Source: Saprolegnia diclina VS20
Taxonomy: Eukaryota > Oomycota > Saprolegniomycetes > Saprolegniales > Saprolegniaceae
Assembly: GCF_000281045.1 (NCBI RefSeq)
Contig: NW_008246091.1
Coordinates: 240,536-263,210 of the forward strand
Length of the DNA stretch: 22,675 nt
Direction: 5' to 3'
Shown: piece after piece, positions 10,397-19,279 of the stretch
How positions within the stretch are numbered: the first letter of the stretch is position 1
Layout: each line of letters begins with the position of its first letter
Program-made: the position numbers and the translations under genes
Notes under the pieces: generated by a model
What the model was told of the DNA's origin: nothing
Seen by the model: only the letters and a program-made list of their open reading frames with translations
Database searches by the model: none

Positions 10397-11495
10397 GCCC
10401 GGGTCGTTCAACAATAGCGCGAGACAACAAATGAGCTCCGGTGCAATCACCATCACCATTCGCCCGCTGGTTTAGAGATCCGGTCATGAGAGCATCCCGG
10501 GGAGGACAGAAACGAGCACTTGATTGGCCAGCCACTCGCGGGCGAGTGCCAGGTGGTTTTGGTGGGTCCCCCCAAAACGACTGGGACCTAGGTCATTCCC
10601 TGAATGGCAGTGTCAACGCCGCCCACGTGGACTGGCGAAGGGTACGGGGAGGGGGTCTTCATGTTCCGCGACAAGCCTTGGATCAGGGCGATAAAAACCC
10701 CATCGGCTCAACCTGGATACACCTGCACCTCGCGAGACCAGGACCGCGTAGACAGGCCACAGCGATCGTCATTTCTGCAAGGCGTCTCACTCGCCTAGTG
10801 GAATAGGACCACGAAAAGACACTCTTGAGAGAGTCGACCGGCACGCAGACACGATTGAGATTTGCCGACAGCCGTGCCCACGGACCGGCGACCAAAAAGG
10901 TCGTCCTTACTCGCGATCGATCACGGGATGCAGAAAAATACGATCTTGAAGTTCCGGCCGTCGCTGGCTCTGGCGTCGGTCTGGGACAAGCGCGTCTGTC
11001 AACTTGTAGTTGACATCATGAACGACCTTCTTCGTATGACCAGCAAGACCGCGTGCGGCTTTGGGCTATGCACAAAGACCGTTCAGATGCCGAGTTTGCC
11101 ACACGACTGATAAGACGATTCCCTAGCTGAGACAAACGTAACAGATACAGGTACACTCTGAACGGGAAAACGAGGACAAAGAAGACAAGTCTCGGAACGA
11201 AACCACTTCTGGTCTCCCAAATGGTATATTATATCTGAATCCATTCACTTCGACGTCTGGTATTCGCATCGCTTGGCACTCGTTGTTCGTAGAGCCATCA
11301 AGCATGTATGGGACGGAGATCCTGGACAAGTGCACTTATAAGACTCGACCGCTGCTTCACCGCGTTGGCTGGACTCCAGAGCAATGGGGAGGATACGGTG
11401 CGCACTTGCTTGATGATATCGCCAAAACTGATGTTGAGGCGTCCGTCATACTATCATTATACGGGTAGTCTATGTGTCACTAGTCCGTTTACTGC
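10397..11495. other. 1.1-kb spacer with clustered palindromes and a stray ORF
   Basis: No gene is convincing. The stretch holds three dyads within 62 bp: CACTCGC-GG-GCGAGTG at 10533-10548, a near-perfect dyad GTTTTGGTGGG-T-CCCCCCAAAAC at 10556-10578, and GACCTAGGTC at 10585-10594. It also has an 82-codon plus-strand frame at 10862-11110 (codon choice unlike neighbours) and a 108-codon stop-to-stop frame at 11142-11468. These may be decayed gene or element fragments. The 5' part must include the promoter of the minus-strand F-box-like gene. Confidence 0.4.
11142..11468 (+). other. Protein-like open frame lacking a good start, possible gene relic
   Basis: A stop-to-stop frame of 108 codons whose translation looks protein-like (ILYLNPFTSTSGIRIAW, RPLLHRVGWTPEQWGGYGAH), but the first ATG comes only at 11304. 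Codon choice is more A/T-ending than in all surrounding genes. No domain is recognised. It could be a remnant exon of a transposable element or of a dead gene, or chance. It ends 27 bp before the 3' end of the p24/lectin gene on the other strand. Confidence 0.25.
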
Positions 11496-13138
11496 TTAGC
11501 ACGCTAACCACTGCCGCACGTAGTAGACTTGCGTGAGGGCCATGCTGACCAGGACGACGTTCCCGAGCAGAGCCACGACGACAAAGCGGGCGTGGGCACT
11601 CTCGGCCGCTGCGACACGACTGAATCAGCGACGACTGGAGACGCGTCTTCGTACCGTTGCGGCTCGTGCGTTCGTGCTGCACGATGGAGCCGATTTTGCC
11701 TACAACACTTGATGCGTCCGAGCATCCAACGCTGTGCACCTTTGAGGTCCCAGACGCGCTGGCGAAACTGCAGCATCTCGATCCAGAGCGACGCACCAAC
11801 GTCTGCTGGCACAGGTGAGACGTCAAGGAGAACAAAGCCAAGAACCTTCAAAGGTCACAAGCGGCCAGTGGTCGGCTGCGACCTGCGACATGGAGTGCAG
11901 CTCTGCGGTGCCTACCGACGGGCTAAACACCTAGACACATCGTTGGTGAAGCGTGTACTTGCCGCGAGGAGGTAGTACCGCCAAGGACAACGTCGCCTGC
12001 CCGTGCTTGATAGCATCTAGTTGACGTGCAGCGTGCCGTGTGTAGATATCTATACCAACCTGTCGCAAGGTCGGTGATGTCAAAGACAACGCTGCCGCCA
12101 GCTGCACATGCCACAACGTGGTCCTACTTGCCGTCATCTTCCTACGTTCGTGCTCATGGGGAGTACCCTGGCCACTCCGTCGAGGTGCGACTGCCTAGCC
12201 ACTGATTCAACCGCAGCTTACACTTTGTCGACCTCTACCAGTGTCGGTGTTGGACGGCCGAGAGAGGAATCGTCGCGAGCTGAAGCTCCGAGACGTCGGT
12301 GGCCTTGACCGAGAGCGAGAGGTAGACACGCGTCTTGAGGTCCACGATGCTGGGGGAGACACCGGAGAGCGAGAAACGCATGTAGCCCACCGACTAGAGA
12401 CATAGCATACTTTCCTGATCGCGCAAGAAGATCAAAACCTCGTGGTCCGTGCGCGTCCGCACGGCAGTGAGCGACGACGAAGCGACGGCGCCGAGAGTGT
12501 CGGCCCGGCTTGGATACACCTGCGTGCGCATGACCAACTGCACGCTTTGCGCACGCCCGTACTGTAAAGGTGCGAGTGCCTGCGAGGAGGAAGTCGAATG
12601 CGTACACGACCGTCTTCTCGGACGAGCCAGAGCCTAGTGCATCGATTGAGCTCAGGACGCGGCCCTGCTCGAGTACCTGGATGTACAAAGCAGAAGCGGT
12701 AGAGGCCGCTACAGATGCGCACTGTAGACTGCAGGCGACAAGCTGACGCGTACCTCTCCCGCACCTGAATCGCAACGTGTCCAGCCTTGCGGAACGTCCA
12801 CTGCTTGGCGAGCCGGCCGGTGGGGGTCTGGATGAAGGCGTCGACAGCATCTACCGTACGCTGTGTGAGCGCACGCTACTTGAGTTGGCGGAGCACCAGG
12901 CGTTCCGGCTTCCACAAGCTCGAAGCGGAAGAGCAGGCGGTTCTGCGTCGCACGGGCATCGAGGAGCTCGTAGTAGCACTCCTAATACACGCGATGAGAC
13001 CGCGATGGCGGCGAAGGCGCAGGTGCCCACGGGCGAAGACGTCGTTGCAGACGTGTCGAGCTTAAAGAGGAAGCGCGAACCGGCCTCGACCGCCAGCGCC
13101 AGCCATGCGACGGCAACCACCACGGCCCGCGTCAGCAT
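11496..13138 (-). CDS. p24/GOLD-type membrane protein with inserted DNRLRE/CBM96-like lectin module
   Basis: Fourteen exons, minus strand: 13031-13138, 12897-12981, 12754-12850, 12677-12708, 12563-12633, 12439-12519, 12239-12393, 12167-12194, 12060-12123, 11979-12016, 11846-11930, 11740-11805, 11655-11699, 11496-11608; 1068 nt, 355 aa, introns 40-49 nt. Residues 1-19 are a signal peptide. Residues about 20-131 are a p24/EMP24-type GOLD domain with the cysteine pair C38 (ECYYELL) and C104 (GLYRFCFVHPG). Residues about 132-282 follow the DNRLRE/CBM96 plan: VYPSRADT start, YMRFSLSG, a tryptophan W210, VVFDITDLATDAI, a WPLVTFEA end. Residues 283-325 give the membrane-proximal helix of p24 proteins (LWIEMLQFRQRVWDLK). 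Then one membrane helix (about 327-345) and a tail ending YYVRQWLAC, like the WQxYYLRRF tails of p24s but without a KK or FF signal. p24s are ER-Golgi cargo receptors, so this one may sort glycan-bearing cargo. An in-frame ATG at 13201 would lengthen the N-terminus. Confidence 0.83.
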
Positions 13139-15677
13139 CGTCGCGTCTGCCGTGGCACGGTATCCGGATGAGCCGGATATGAAGCAACCAATCACTGACA
13201 TTGCAGACGATCCTGTTGCAGGGACATCCCTCCTCCCTCCCTGAGGGCTGCGAGGTCTGCCTTATTTGCTCCATTGGGTCGGCTCATCCGAATATCGACT
13301 GCTAGAGCTGACGCTACAGCTGAGCGATGCCAGCCTCGGGGTATGCGCCACGTTCTCATCGCAGAACTTGGGCGCAGCCTATTGCTTTGCGCATCAATGC
13401 ACATCGAGACGAGACTTGGCGCCTCGACAAGCTGCTCCGTGCGTCTGTTGGTGTGCACGTAGTGCATCGAAGCGGTTGTCGCCGCAGGCGTTTGCTCGTC
13501 TCGCCTGATGTTAGAGCCGGCATCGCCGCGGATTCCTGCGGTGTTCACGGGAGCGATCGCCGCCTTCTGGACTTGTTGCGTCATCGCTTGGACGGGCGTT
13601 GCAAGCGGATGTGCGCGGCCGTCGAGCGACAGCCCATCGTGTAATGGGGCAAGGCGAATGAGTGGCGGCGGTCGGTTCTGGCGACCGTGCAGTTGGAACC
13701 AGATCTGCGGATCGCTCGACGGCGCCTTCCCACCCACGTGGCGCGCTCTCGTCCACGCTTCCAGCCAATCCAGTGGACCAAACCCGACCATTCGAGGACA
13801 CGAAATTGAAGGCTTCTGTTTTTCTGGGTTCTTTTTTTCCTGGCTTGTCTAACACGGTGATATGACGTGCACGGCAGGAACGAGGAGGATGTGCCCTGCG
13901 CGAACGCGTTATAACAGAGTGCCCCTAGACAATAACTAGCTTTGCGAACTCTACGTGCCGGCGCACACTCCGTCGTGCGCACTCGTACAGCAGCGAGACG
14001 GACCCTCGGAGCTTGGACGTGTTTATACAATCGACCTGCGGTGCAGATGGCGCCAATCAATTTCGTCACCCACCACGTGTCGGACTTGCAATTCACGACA
14101 AAACCCACCACAACCATCGTATTTTACACCTCTCGCTGTGGTGTTATAACGCTTTTGTTGGCCAAGATGCAAGACTCGCCGCGTTGGTGCTGCTCGGCTT
14201 CAGCGCAGACACATTGACCATACGGAGCGCCGCTTCGTACTACTGGTACTAAACGTCAGAGTTGGCTACCTGATTGGCGCGTTGTATGGAGGTGGAAACC
14301 GGGAAAGGGAAGCATCCTAGTTGATGCAACGAATGGACTGCAACGCGCTTCAACACAAGTCCATAGTTGCCATCAACGCACATGCCTTTGTTGCTAGCGT
14401 GATGTCGATGTTGGCCCCTTGTACTATCGATCAAGAACACTTGGACTCGTCGCACTGAGTGGCCGAATCCACAGACCGCAGGGTATCCAAGTACAGGTAT
14501 TCGATCGTGTTTAGCTAGAGATACTGGCGCGTATAGTGCTTCCGTGTTGTCTTTGCGACGCCTCGAATGCACGGCGCACGAAGTGCCGACACAACGGCCC
14601 GATTTGTTATGGCAGTGTGTTATTTCGAATTTCACACGCTGCCGTCGCGCGCTACCGTGTGTTTTATGCAACCCGGCAAACCACACGGTGCGAAATCCCA
14701 CGCTTGCCGTATCCTGAAGCGCCGACGGGCGCGGCATACATTCATCGAGTGCAGGATTCCAAGCCGACGCATCGCACTCGGTTGCTTGTTCGGCCTCAAC
14801 GAACACGAAGCTTGGCTGCCCGCTGCGACACGCAGGCCGCTCGCAGCCACTCAACGTCGCGCAGCCGCGGCTCGGAATGGTATACTTGGCGCGAGGCGAT
14901 TTCTTTTTTTTTGGGCTCTGGCTTGCTTGCTGACCAGTGTCGAGATTTTCACGCGATCACACGAGTGTTATAACAGTGCGTGATAGCGAGCCGGATGATA
15001 GATGGCACCTCTACAATCAGGCGAGTTCTCTCGTTCGTCACTGGAGCTGGGTGGATGATCGCTCGCCAGAGTCTGGCTTGGATCGCAGGTGCTGCCAGCC
15101 CCACATTTCACTTGCCTGCGATGTCGCACATGTGACGGACGCGCGGTTCCAATGGCTTGACGGTGAGCGTTTCGCGGTCCACCGAAATATGTACAACCCT
15201 CTCATGCAGTAGATACAGTACAAAGCTTCGTAACGATGATGTAGTGTGCTGTGAGGAGCATCGCACACACTTGTCGTCCTCGCGCGACTCATAGCAACGA
15301 GAAACAGCTTATGGTGAATTCCCAGCTTCATTGGTCGTCCCATTGTACCCAGCACGCAATCGTACCCACGCCGAAACGCACGCACTTTGCCTTAAGAATG
15401 CGATGTACTCTACAGCTTGCTGTCAGCCACGAGATCTTTGGCGCTTGCAAGGAGGCATGCAATTTGCATGTGTTATAACAGGCGCGAAGTGAGTTTCACA
15501 CGGAAAGGCCACGTGAAAATCGCAGCTGAGCCCACTCCATTGGGCATCCAGGGTGCTGACGACTTAAGCCACATGGCGACGGCCCGAATCATGTCGCAGT
15601 GAGCTCAGGGATTTCTGTGGACCTGGCCAAACCGCCGGCCTCGCTCTTCATTCTGCAATTTGCACCGGACCTCGCCC
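13139..15677. other. 2.5-kb gene-poor spacer with GTTATAAC palindromes
   Basis: Contains the upstream regions of two diverging genes. All six frames are fairly open because of the GC content; the longest (199 codons minus strand at 13192-13791, 201 codons minus at 14249-14854) have no domain, irregular codon use and competing frames, so I do not call them genes. The first overlaps the p24-lectin 5' region and has some G/C-ending codons in its first half, so a small unknown gene there remains possible. The palindrome GTTATAAC occurs at 13908, 14143, 14967 and 15472. Runs of T (around 13828 and 14902) precede the first and third copies at similar distances, hinting at a diverged repeat. Confidence 0.4.
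13908..15479. repeat. Four dispersed copies of palindrome GTTATAAC in one spacer
   Basis: Copies start at 13908, 14143, 14967 and 15472; a fifth is at 5254. Three are followed by AG (ATAACAG). Copies three and four share diverged upstream sequence: GCTTGCTG near 14929 and again near 15416, each followed by a CGAGAT-TTT block, which suggests duplicated units that have drifted. Function is unknown: a binding site, a remnant of a small repeat family, or chance enrichment. Confidence 0.4.
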
Positions 15678-16802
15678 ATGGTTGCCAATTCCACGGTCAT
15701 TGCCGCGCCGGCATGGCCCGCCACCATGACGGACCTGCAGCTCGCGACGCTTGTCGGTCTCCCGATCGTCTCGCTCCTCGCCATCTACGTCTTCCTCCGC
15801 ATCGTGTGGAAGCCGGTCGTTGTCACCAAGGCCGAGACGCTCCCGCTCCAGACCAAGGACACGGAGGTCGTTGTCGCTGCCGAGGCCGCCATTGAAGAAG
15901 GCGAAGTCGCCGGCGACTACGACGCGCCGTGGACGCAGACGTTTGACTTTGTGTTTGCGATCGGCCTCGGTCTCTACCTCGTCGTGCTCCTCGTCCTCAC
16001 GTACTTCTACCACATCGACTACTTTACGACGCCGGCGTTCTGGTACAGCCAGATCCCCAAGGTGCTCTGCATGATGCTCGTGTCGCTCATCGGCGGCATG
16101 ATCTGCCGTGCATTCTGCGCCGTTGACGACAAGGGCTACATCATGACCAACAAGGGCTCAGCCTTCAAGGTCAACTACACGCGCAAGCTCCAGCACTTTG
16201 CCGCGTACATGGTGCCGCTCGTGATCCACACGAGCTTCTCGGGTCCGCTCGCGCTCGCTTGGGGCGATCTCTTCACGATGGTCGGTTTCTTCGTCCTCAT
16301 CAAGCCCATCCGTGAGGCGAGCAGCTTCTTCATGCTCCAGTTCAACTCGCTCGACCGCCCGGAAGACCGCCCGCACACGCTCAAGTGGATCATCGCTGGC
16401 AACATCGCGCCCGGCCTCTTCATCTTGATGTTCTTCAAGTGGCTCTTCGCCACGAACGGCGACCTCGTCTTCATCATCGTCTTCATCACGGGCATCGGTG
16501 ACGGCCTCGCCGAGCCCGTGGGCATCATGTGGGGCAAGCACAAGTACAAGACGCGCGCTCTCTTCTCGACGCGCAAGTACACGCGTTCGTGGGAGGGCTC
16601 GGCCTGCGTCTTCCTCTCGGGCATGATCTTCCCCGCGCTCCAGTACGCCAACTTTGACAACTTCACGCAGGTGCTCACGGCCATGCTCATCCTCCCGCCG
16701 ACGATGGCCTACGCCGAAGCGATCGCGCCCCACACGATGGACACGCCCGTCCTCATGATTGGCTGCGGCATCATCCTGTACGCCATCACGACGTACTTGT
16801 AA
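15678..16802 (+). CDS. Dolichol/phytol/diacylglycerol-kinase-like polytopic membrane protein (CTP-transferase type)
   Basis: Intronless, 374 aa from the ATG at 15678 (CCCATGG context); the next in-frame ATG at 15726 (CACCATG) is also plausible. About eight to ten hydrophobic segments are seen. Numbering from 15678: YTRKLQHF at 167-174, GIGDGLAEPVG at 272-282, YTRSWEGSACVFLSG at 301-315, and a late AEAIAPHTMDTP at 346-357. The order KLxHF, GDGxAxxxG, xxEGS and E(A/S)xxPHxxD is that of the dolichol kinase / VTE5 phytol kinase / yeast Dgk1 superfamily, which transfers phosphate from CTP to lipid alcohols or diacylglycerol at the ER or plastid membrane. Which lipid is used cannot be told. The usual Lys of the K(S/T)xEGS motif is replaced (TRSWEGS). 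Codon use is extremely C/G-ending, suggesting strong expression. I am sure of the superfamily, not the substrate. Confidence 0.9.
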   Translation: MVANSTVIAAPAWPATMTDLQLATLVGLPIVSLLAIYVFLRIVWKPVVVTKAETLPLQTKDTEVVVAAEAAIEEGEVAGDYDAPWTQTFDFVFAIGLGLYLVVLLVLTYFYHIDYFTTPAFWYSQIPKVLCMMLVSLIGGMICRAFCAVDDKGYIMTNKGSAFKVNYTRKLQHFAAYMVPLVIHTSFSGPLALAWGDLFTMVGFFVLIKPIREASSFFMLQFNSLDRPEDRPHTLKWIIAGNIAPGLFILMFFKWLFATNGDLVFIIVFITGIGDGLAEPVGIMWGKHKYKTRALFSTRKYTRSWEGSACVFLSGMIFPALQYANFDNFTQVLTAMLILPPTMAYAEAIAPHTMDTPVLMIGCGIILYAITTYL

Positions 16803-17629
16803 ACAACTTGTATTTGTAGTAGTACTACCATTAGAGTAATCGACATCCAAACCATCAATATACTTGGACGCTCGATTTTTTGGATTTTCGATGCACCAAT
16901 CAGACCGCACCAATTTTATCGGCGCACCAATCGAAGACCATGCTGATTTTCGATGCACCAATCAGAGGACAGCGAGACAACATGGTTCCGGTTGCAAGCA
17001 AGAGAGGCGGGTTTCGACGTTGACCATACTAGTATCGACGACTACACATGAGAAGCAGGTGCGACTTTAAGGGAATGTGAAAGACTGCATCAAGCGAGGA
17101 AGCGCCGCGATGAAACCATGTATTGTGATTGATGCATAGTCATTTGTGTGCTAGTAGCGTACTACACACCAGCCTACGATGCTGGGCATTATGCCCCTGG
17201 TGTTGGTACCGACTGTGTGTGCTCTCCCGCTTTTGACTGGGAGCTCGTGGTCTCTTTTGTTCAGCAGTGGCTTGCAACTCGATACTAACGTTAGTACAAA
17301 TGGTTGATTGGCTTACAGTAGTAGGTTTCAACGACTAACTAACTATTGGCACAACTAATATAGTCGACTAAGCCCCCGAGCGTGTGGAATATTAATATTC
17401 TACCTAACAGGCACTAACAGGCCTTTTGTAGTATCTAGAATAAAAATATTGTATTAATATTGCGCAAGTCAGGTATAAAAATAGGCCAGCAGCATACAAA
17501 GATTTCATGATAAAAAGAGAAGGAAAAACTGAGCTCGCGTGACGCAAATGCCTCTCCGGTTGCGACAGGTTTATCCGGATCTCGTCTTGGCCAGACATTT
17601 TCCCTTTGTCGTCAAGAGCAACCTCGAGC
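16803..17629. other. 0.8-kb spacer with CCAAT cluster and AT-rich stretch
   Basis: Apart from the CCAAT cluster listed separately, this spacer becomes AT-rich from about 17330 and holds the perfect 14-bp palindrome GAATATTAATATTC at 17387-17400. A tandem CTAACAGGC pair follows at about 17404-17422, and then a second AATATT-rich piece near 17446-17462. A TATA-like GTATAAAAAT lies at 17472-17481, about 150 bp before the start of the next gene. No gene is supported. Confidence 0.4.
16883..16966. promoter_or_regulatory. Cluster of four CCAAT boxes with 22-bp direct repeats
   Basis: CCAAT occurs at 16896, 16910, 16927 and 16958, all on the plus strand, each preceded by G-C-A or the like (GCACCAAT). 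Two lie in an identical 22-bp direct repeat (16883-16904 and 16945-16966) with ATGCACCAATCAGA at its end. The ACCAATCAG core matches the NF-Y/CBF consensus. The cluster is 80-165 bp past the stop of the lipid-kinase-like gene and some 660 bp before the next start codon, so its target gene, if any, is unclear. Confidence 0.45.
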
Positions 17630-19099
17630 ATGATGATGTCCTTGCGCCGCCTTGCCGTCGCCTCGTCCCGCCGGGTAGGCGCAAGTCCTCTGGCGTCTAC
17701 CTAGCTCTCATGGCCGTGCGTATGCATTTAGATGAGCGTGCGCTCGCTTACGGCCGCGCCGACGCCGTCCGTGGCGTCGATCTTGGAGCCGGAGATGAAG
17801 CTGCCGCGCCAGTTCATTGCCGACTTCCCCGAAGAGCACGAGGGCAACAACTTTGAGGTGAACTGGAGCTTGGCCGACGATGATGTTACGCCCCGCCACA
17901 ACTGCTACCGGAACCGCGCCCTCGCCAACCTCGCTGCGGTCTCGGGCGCGTTCCCGCTTCCCATTGAGTCGTCGGTCGCGCTCGAGGAGGTGCACCCCGT
18001 GGCTTTCTTGGGCCTCTGGTACGATCTAGCGTCTACTATGCACGGGCTTGTACTGATCGCGCTACAGGAACGACGTGACGGAAGAGCTTGGCCACGTTTC
18101 GGACTTGTACGTTCATGACGGCGCCGTCGGCGCCTTGGCTGCTGTCCGCACGCAGGTATTCGCTTGGTTTGCTCTCGTATTGCAGAATTGTAATGCTCTT
18201 TGTAGATCCGTGTCATCTCGGACTCGCCTGCGCTCGCGCACGCGTTGGCCAACTTGATCGTCGCAGTGCCCACTGCCAAGGATCCCCAGACGGTACCGAT
18301 GACACGGACAAAATGACGTGGATCTCATGCGCACATGTAGCCCCGTCCGATCCTCGTCGTTGTCCAGACCAACACGAAGGAGTCGACGTTCGCCTACAAC
18401 GTTGATGTCAACGAGGATGGCTTCGAGCAGGCCAAGATTGTTGTCCGTGGCAACGCCGTCGGCTTGGGGCAGATCCAAGACGCGATCCTCAAGGCCAAGG
18501 CGCAGCTCGACGTACGTCGTTCCGTCTCCTTTTTCGACTCGCAACTCACGTAACGCTTAGGCCGAGATCCCGTCGAACATTGCCCTGCCCTGCGACGTGC
18601 TCACGTCGGCCGACCGCGCGTCGTCGACGCTCGTCTTCAACGCGACGGCCGCGTGGCGCAGCGCGCAGAAGGACTTGCACGCTGCCCACGGCGCCATTTG
18701 GCACCCCGAGGTCGGCGTCACGGGCGCGTTCGAGGGCGCGGTCGTGGCTTCGTCGACGGTCAAGCCCTCCAAGGCGACCGCCCTCAAGCGCCACAAGGCC
18801 TTCCCGCTGGCTGTCACCAAGGACCTCAGCGTCGTACGTTTCGCGGCAGGATTGCGGTGCGCTCATCGCGTGCGAATGTAGGTGCGCGTTCCGGCGGCGA
18901 CGGTGGTGGGCCACCCGACGACGGCTGTCGTCTTGGGCAAGCAGGACAAGGAAGTGTCGGTCGCGGAGTTTGTCCAGCTCGTGAACGGTTCGGAGACCTT
19001 GGCTGCGGCCCTCGAGGTACCACTAGCACGCTTCGTACAGCGATGTTGAGCGATTTGCATTAGGCGCACAAGACCAAGTGCGTCACCAAGAAGGCGTAA
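17630..19099 (+). CDS. Mitochondrial-type protein with remote similarity to PEP carboxykinase N-terminal fold, unassigned
   Basis: Eight exons: 17630-17674, 17732-18018, 18068-18155, 18206-18292, 18341-18511, 18561-18833, 18882-19016, 19064-19099; 1122 nt, 373 aa, introns 47-57 nt. It begins with three ATGs in a row (17630, 17633, 17636). The N-terminus (MMMSLRRLAVASSRR, then MSVRSLTAAPTPSVAS) is rich in Arg and Ser with no acids, typical of a mitochondrial presequence. The middle (SDLYVHDGAVGAL, QIRVISDSPALAHALANLIV, ILKAKAQLDAEIPSNIALPC) runs in the same order as the strand-helix pattern of ATP-dependent PEP carboxykinases (VDGxAG, RVRVIT..AWHALF, NYLLP..GVLPMHCS). The P-loop that should follow is absent, and the protein ends about 150 residues early. 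So it is either a non-catalytic paralogue or an unrelated protein. The gene itself is strongly supported; the family is weak. Confidence 0.78.
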
Positions 19100-19279
19100 G
19101 AAACAACACAATCACATTCAAACTCTGGGGACCATGTAATACACTGCAATGCCATAACAGCTCCGCGTCCGTTCGATCTTAGCGATTCGGCGTCTACTGC
19201 GTCCAGCTCGCGTGGGAAGCCAACTCGTATGGACAACCGAACTGGAGTCGATATGTATTAGTGTAGGAAGGACATACAG
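19100..19279. other. Convergent intergenic gap
   Basis: 180 bp between the stop codons of two genes that face each other. It should hold both 3' untranslated regions and polyadenylation sites. No AATAAA was seen on either strand, in line with the weak use of that signal elsewhere in the window. Confidence 0.4.

Noticed and set aside
13192-13791. 199-codon minus-strand open frame
   Set aside because: It overlaps frames open on both strands, has a mixed codon pattern in its second half, no domain and no splice support; kept only as a remark in the spacer entry.
14249-14854. 201-codon minus-strand open frame
   Set aside because: No domain, poor codon bias, and the opposite strand is equally open; probably a GC-content effect.
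15660-15677. Upstream extension of the lipid-kinase-like frame
   Set aside because: It begins at TTG, not ATG; the ATG at 15678 has a good context.
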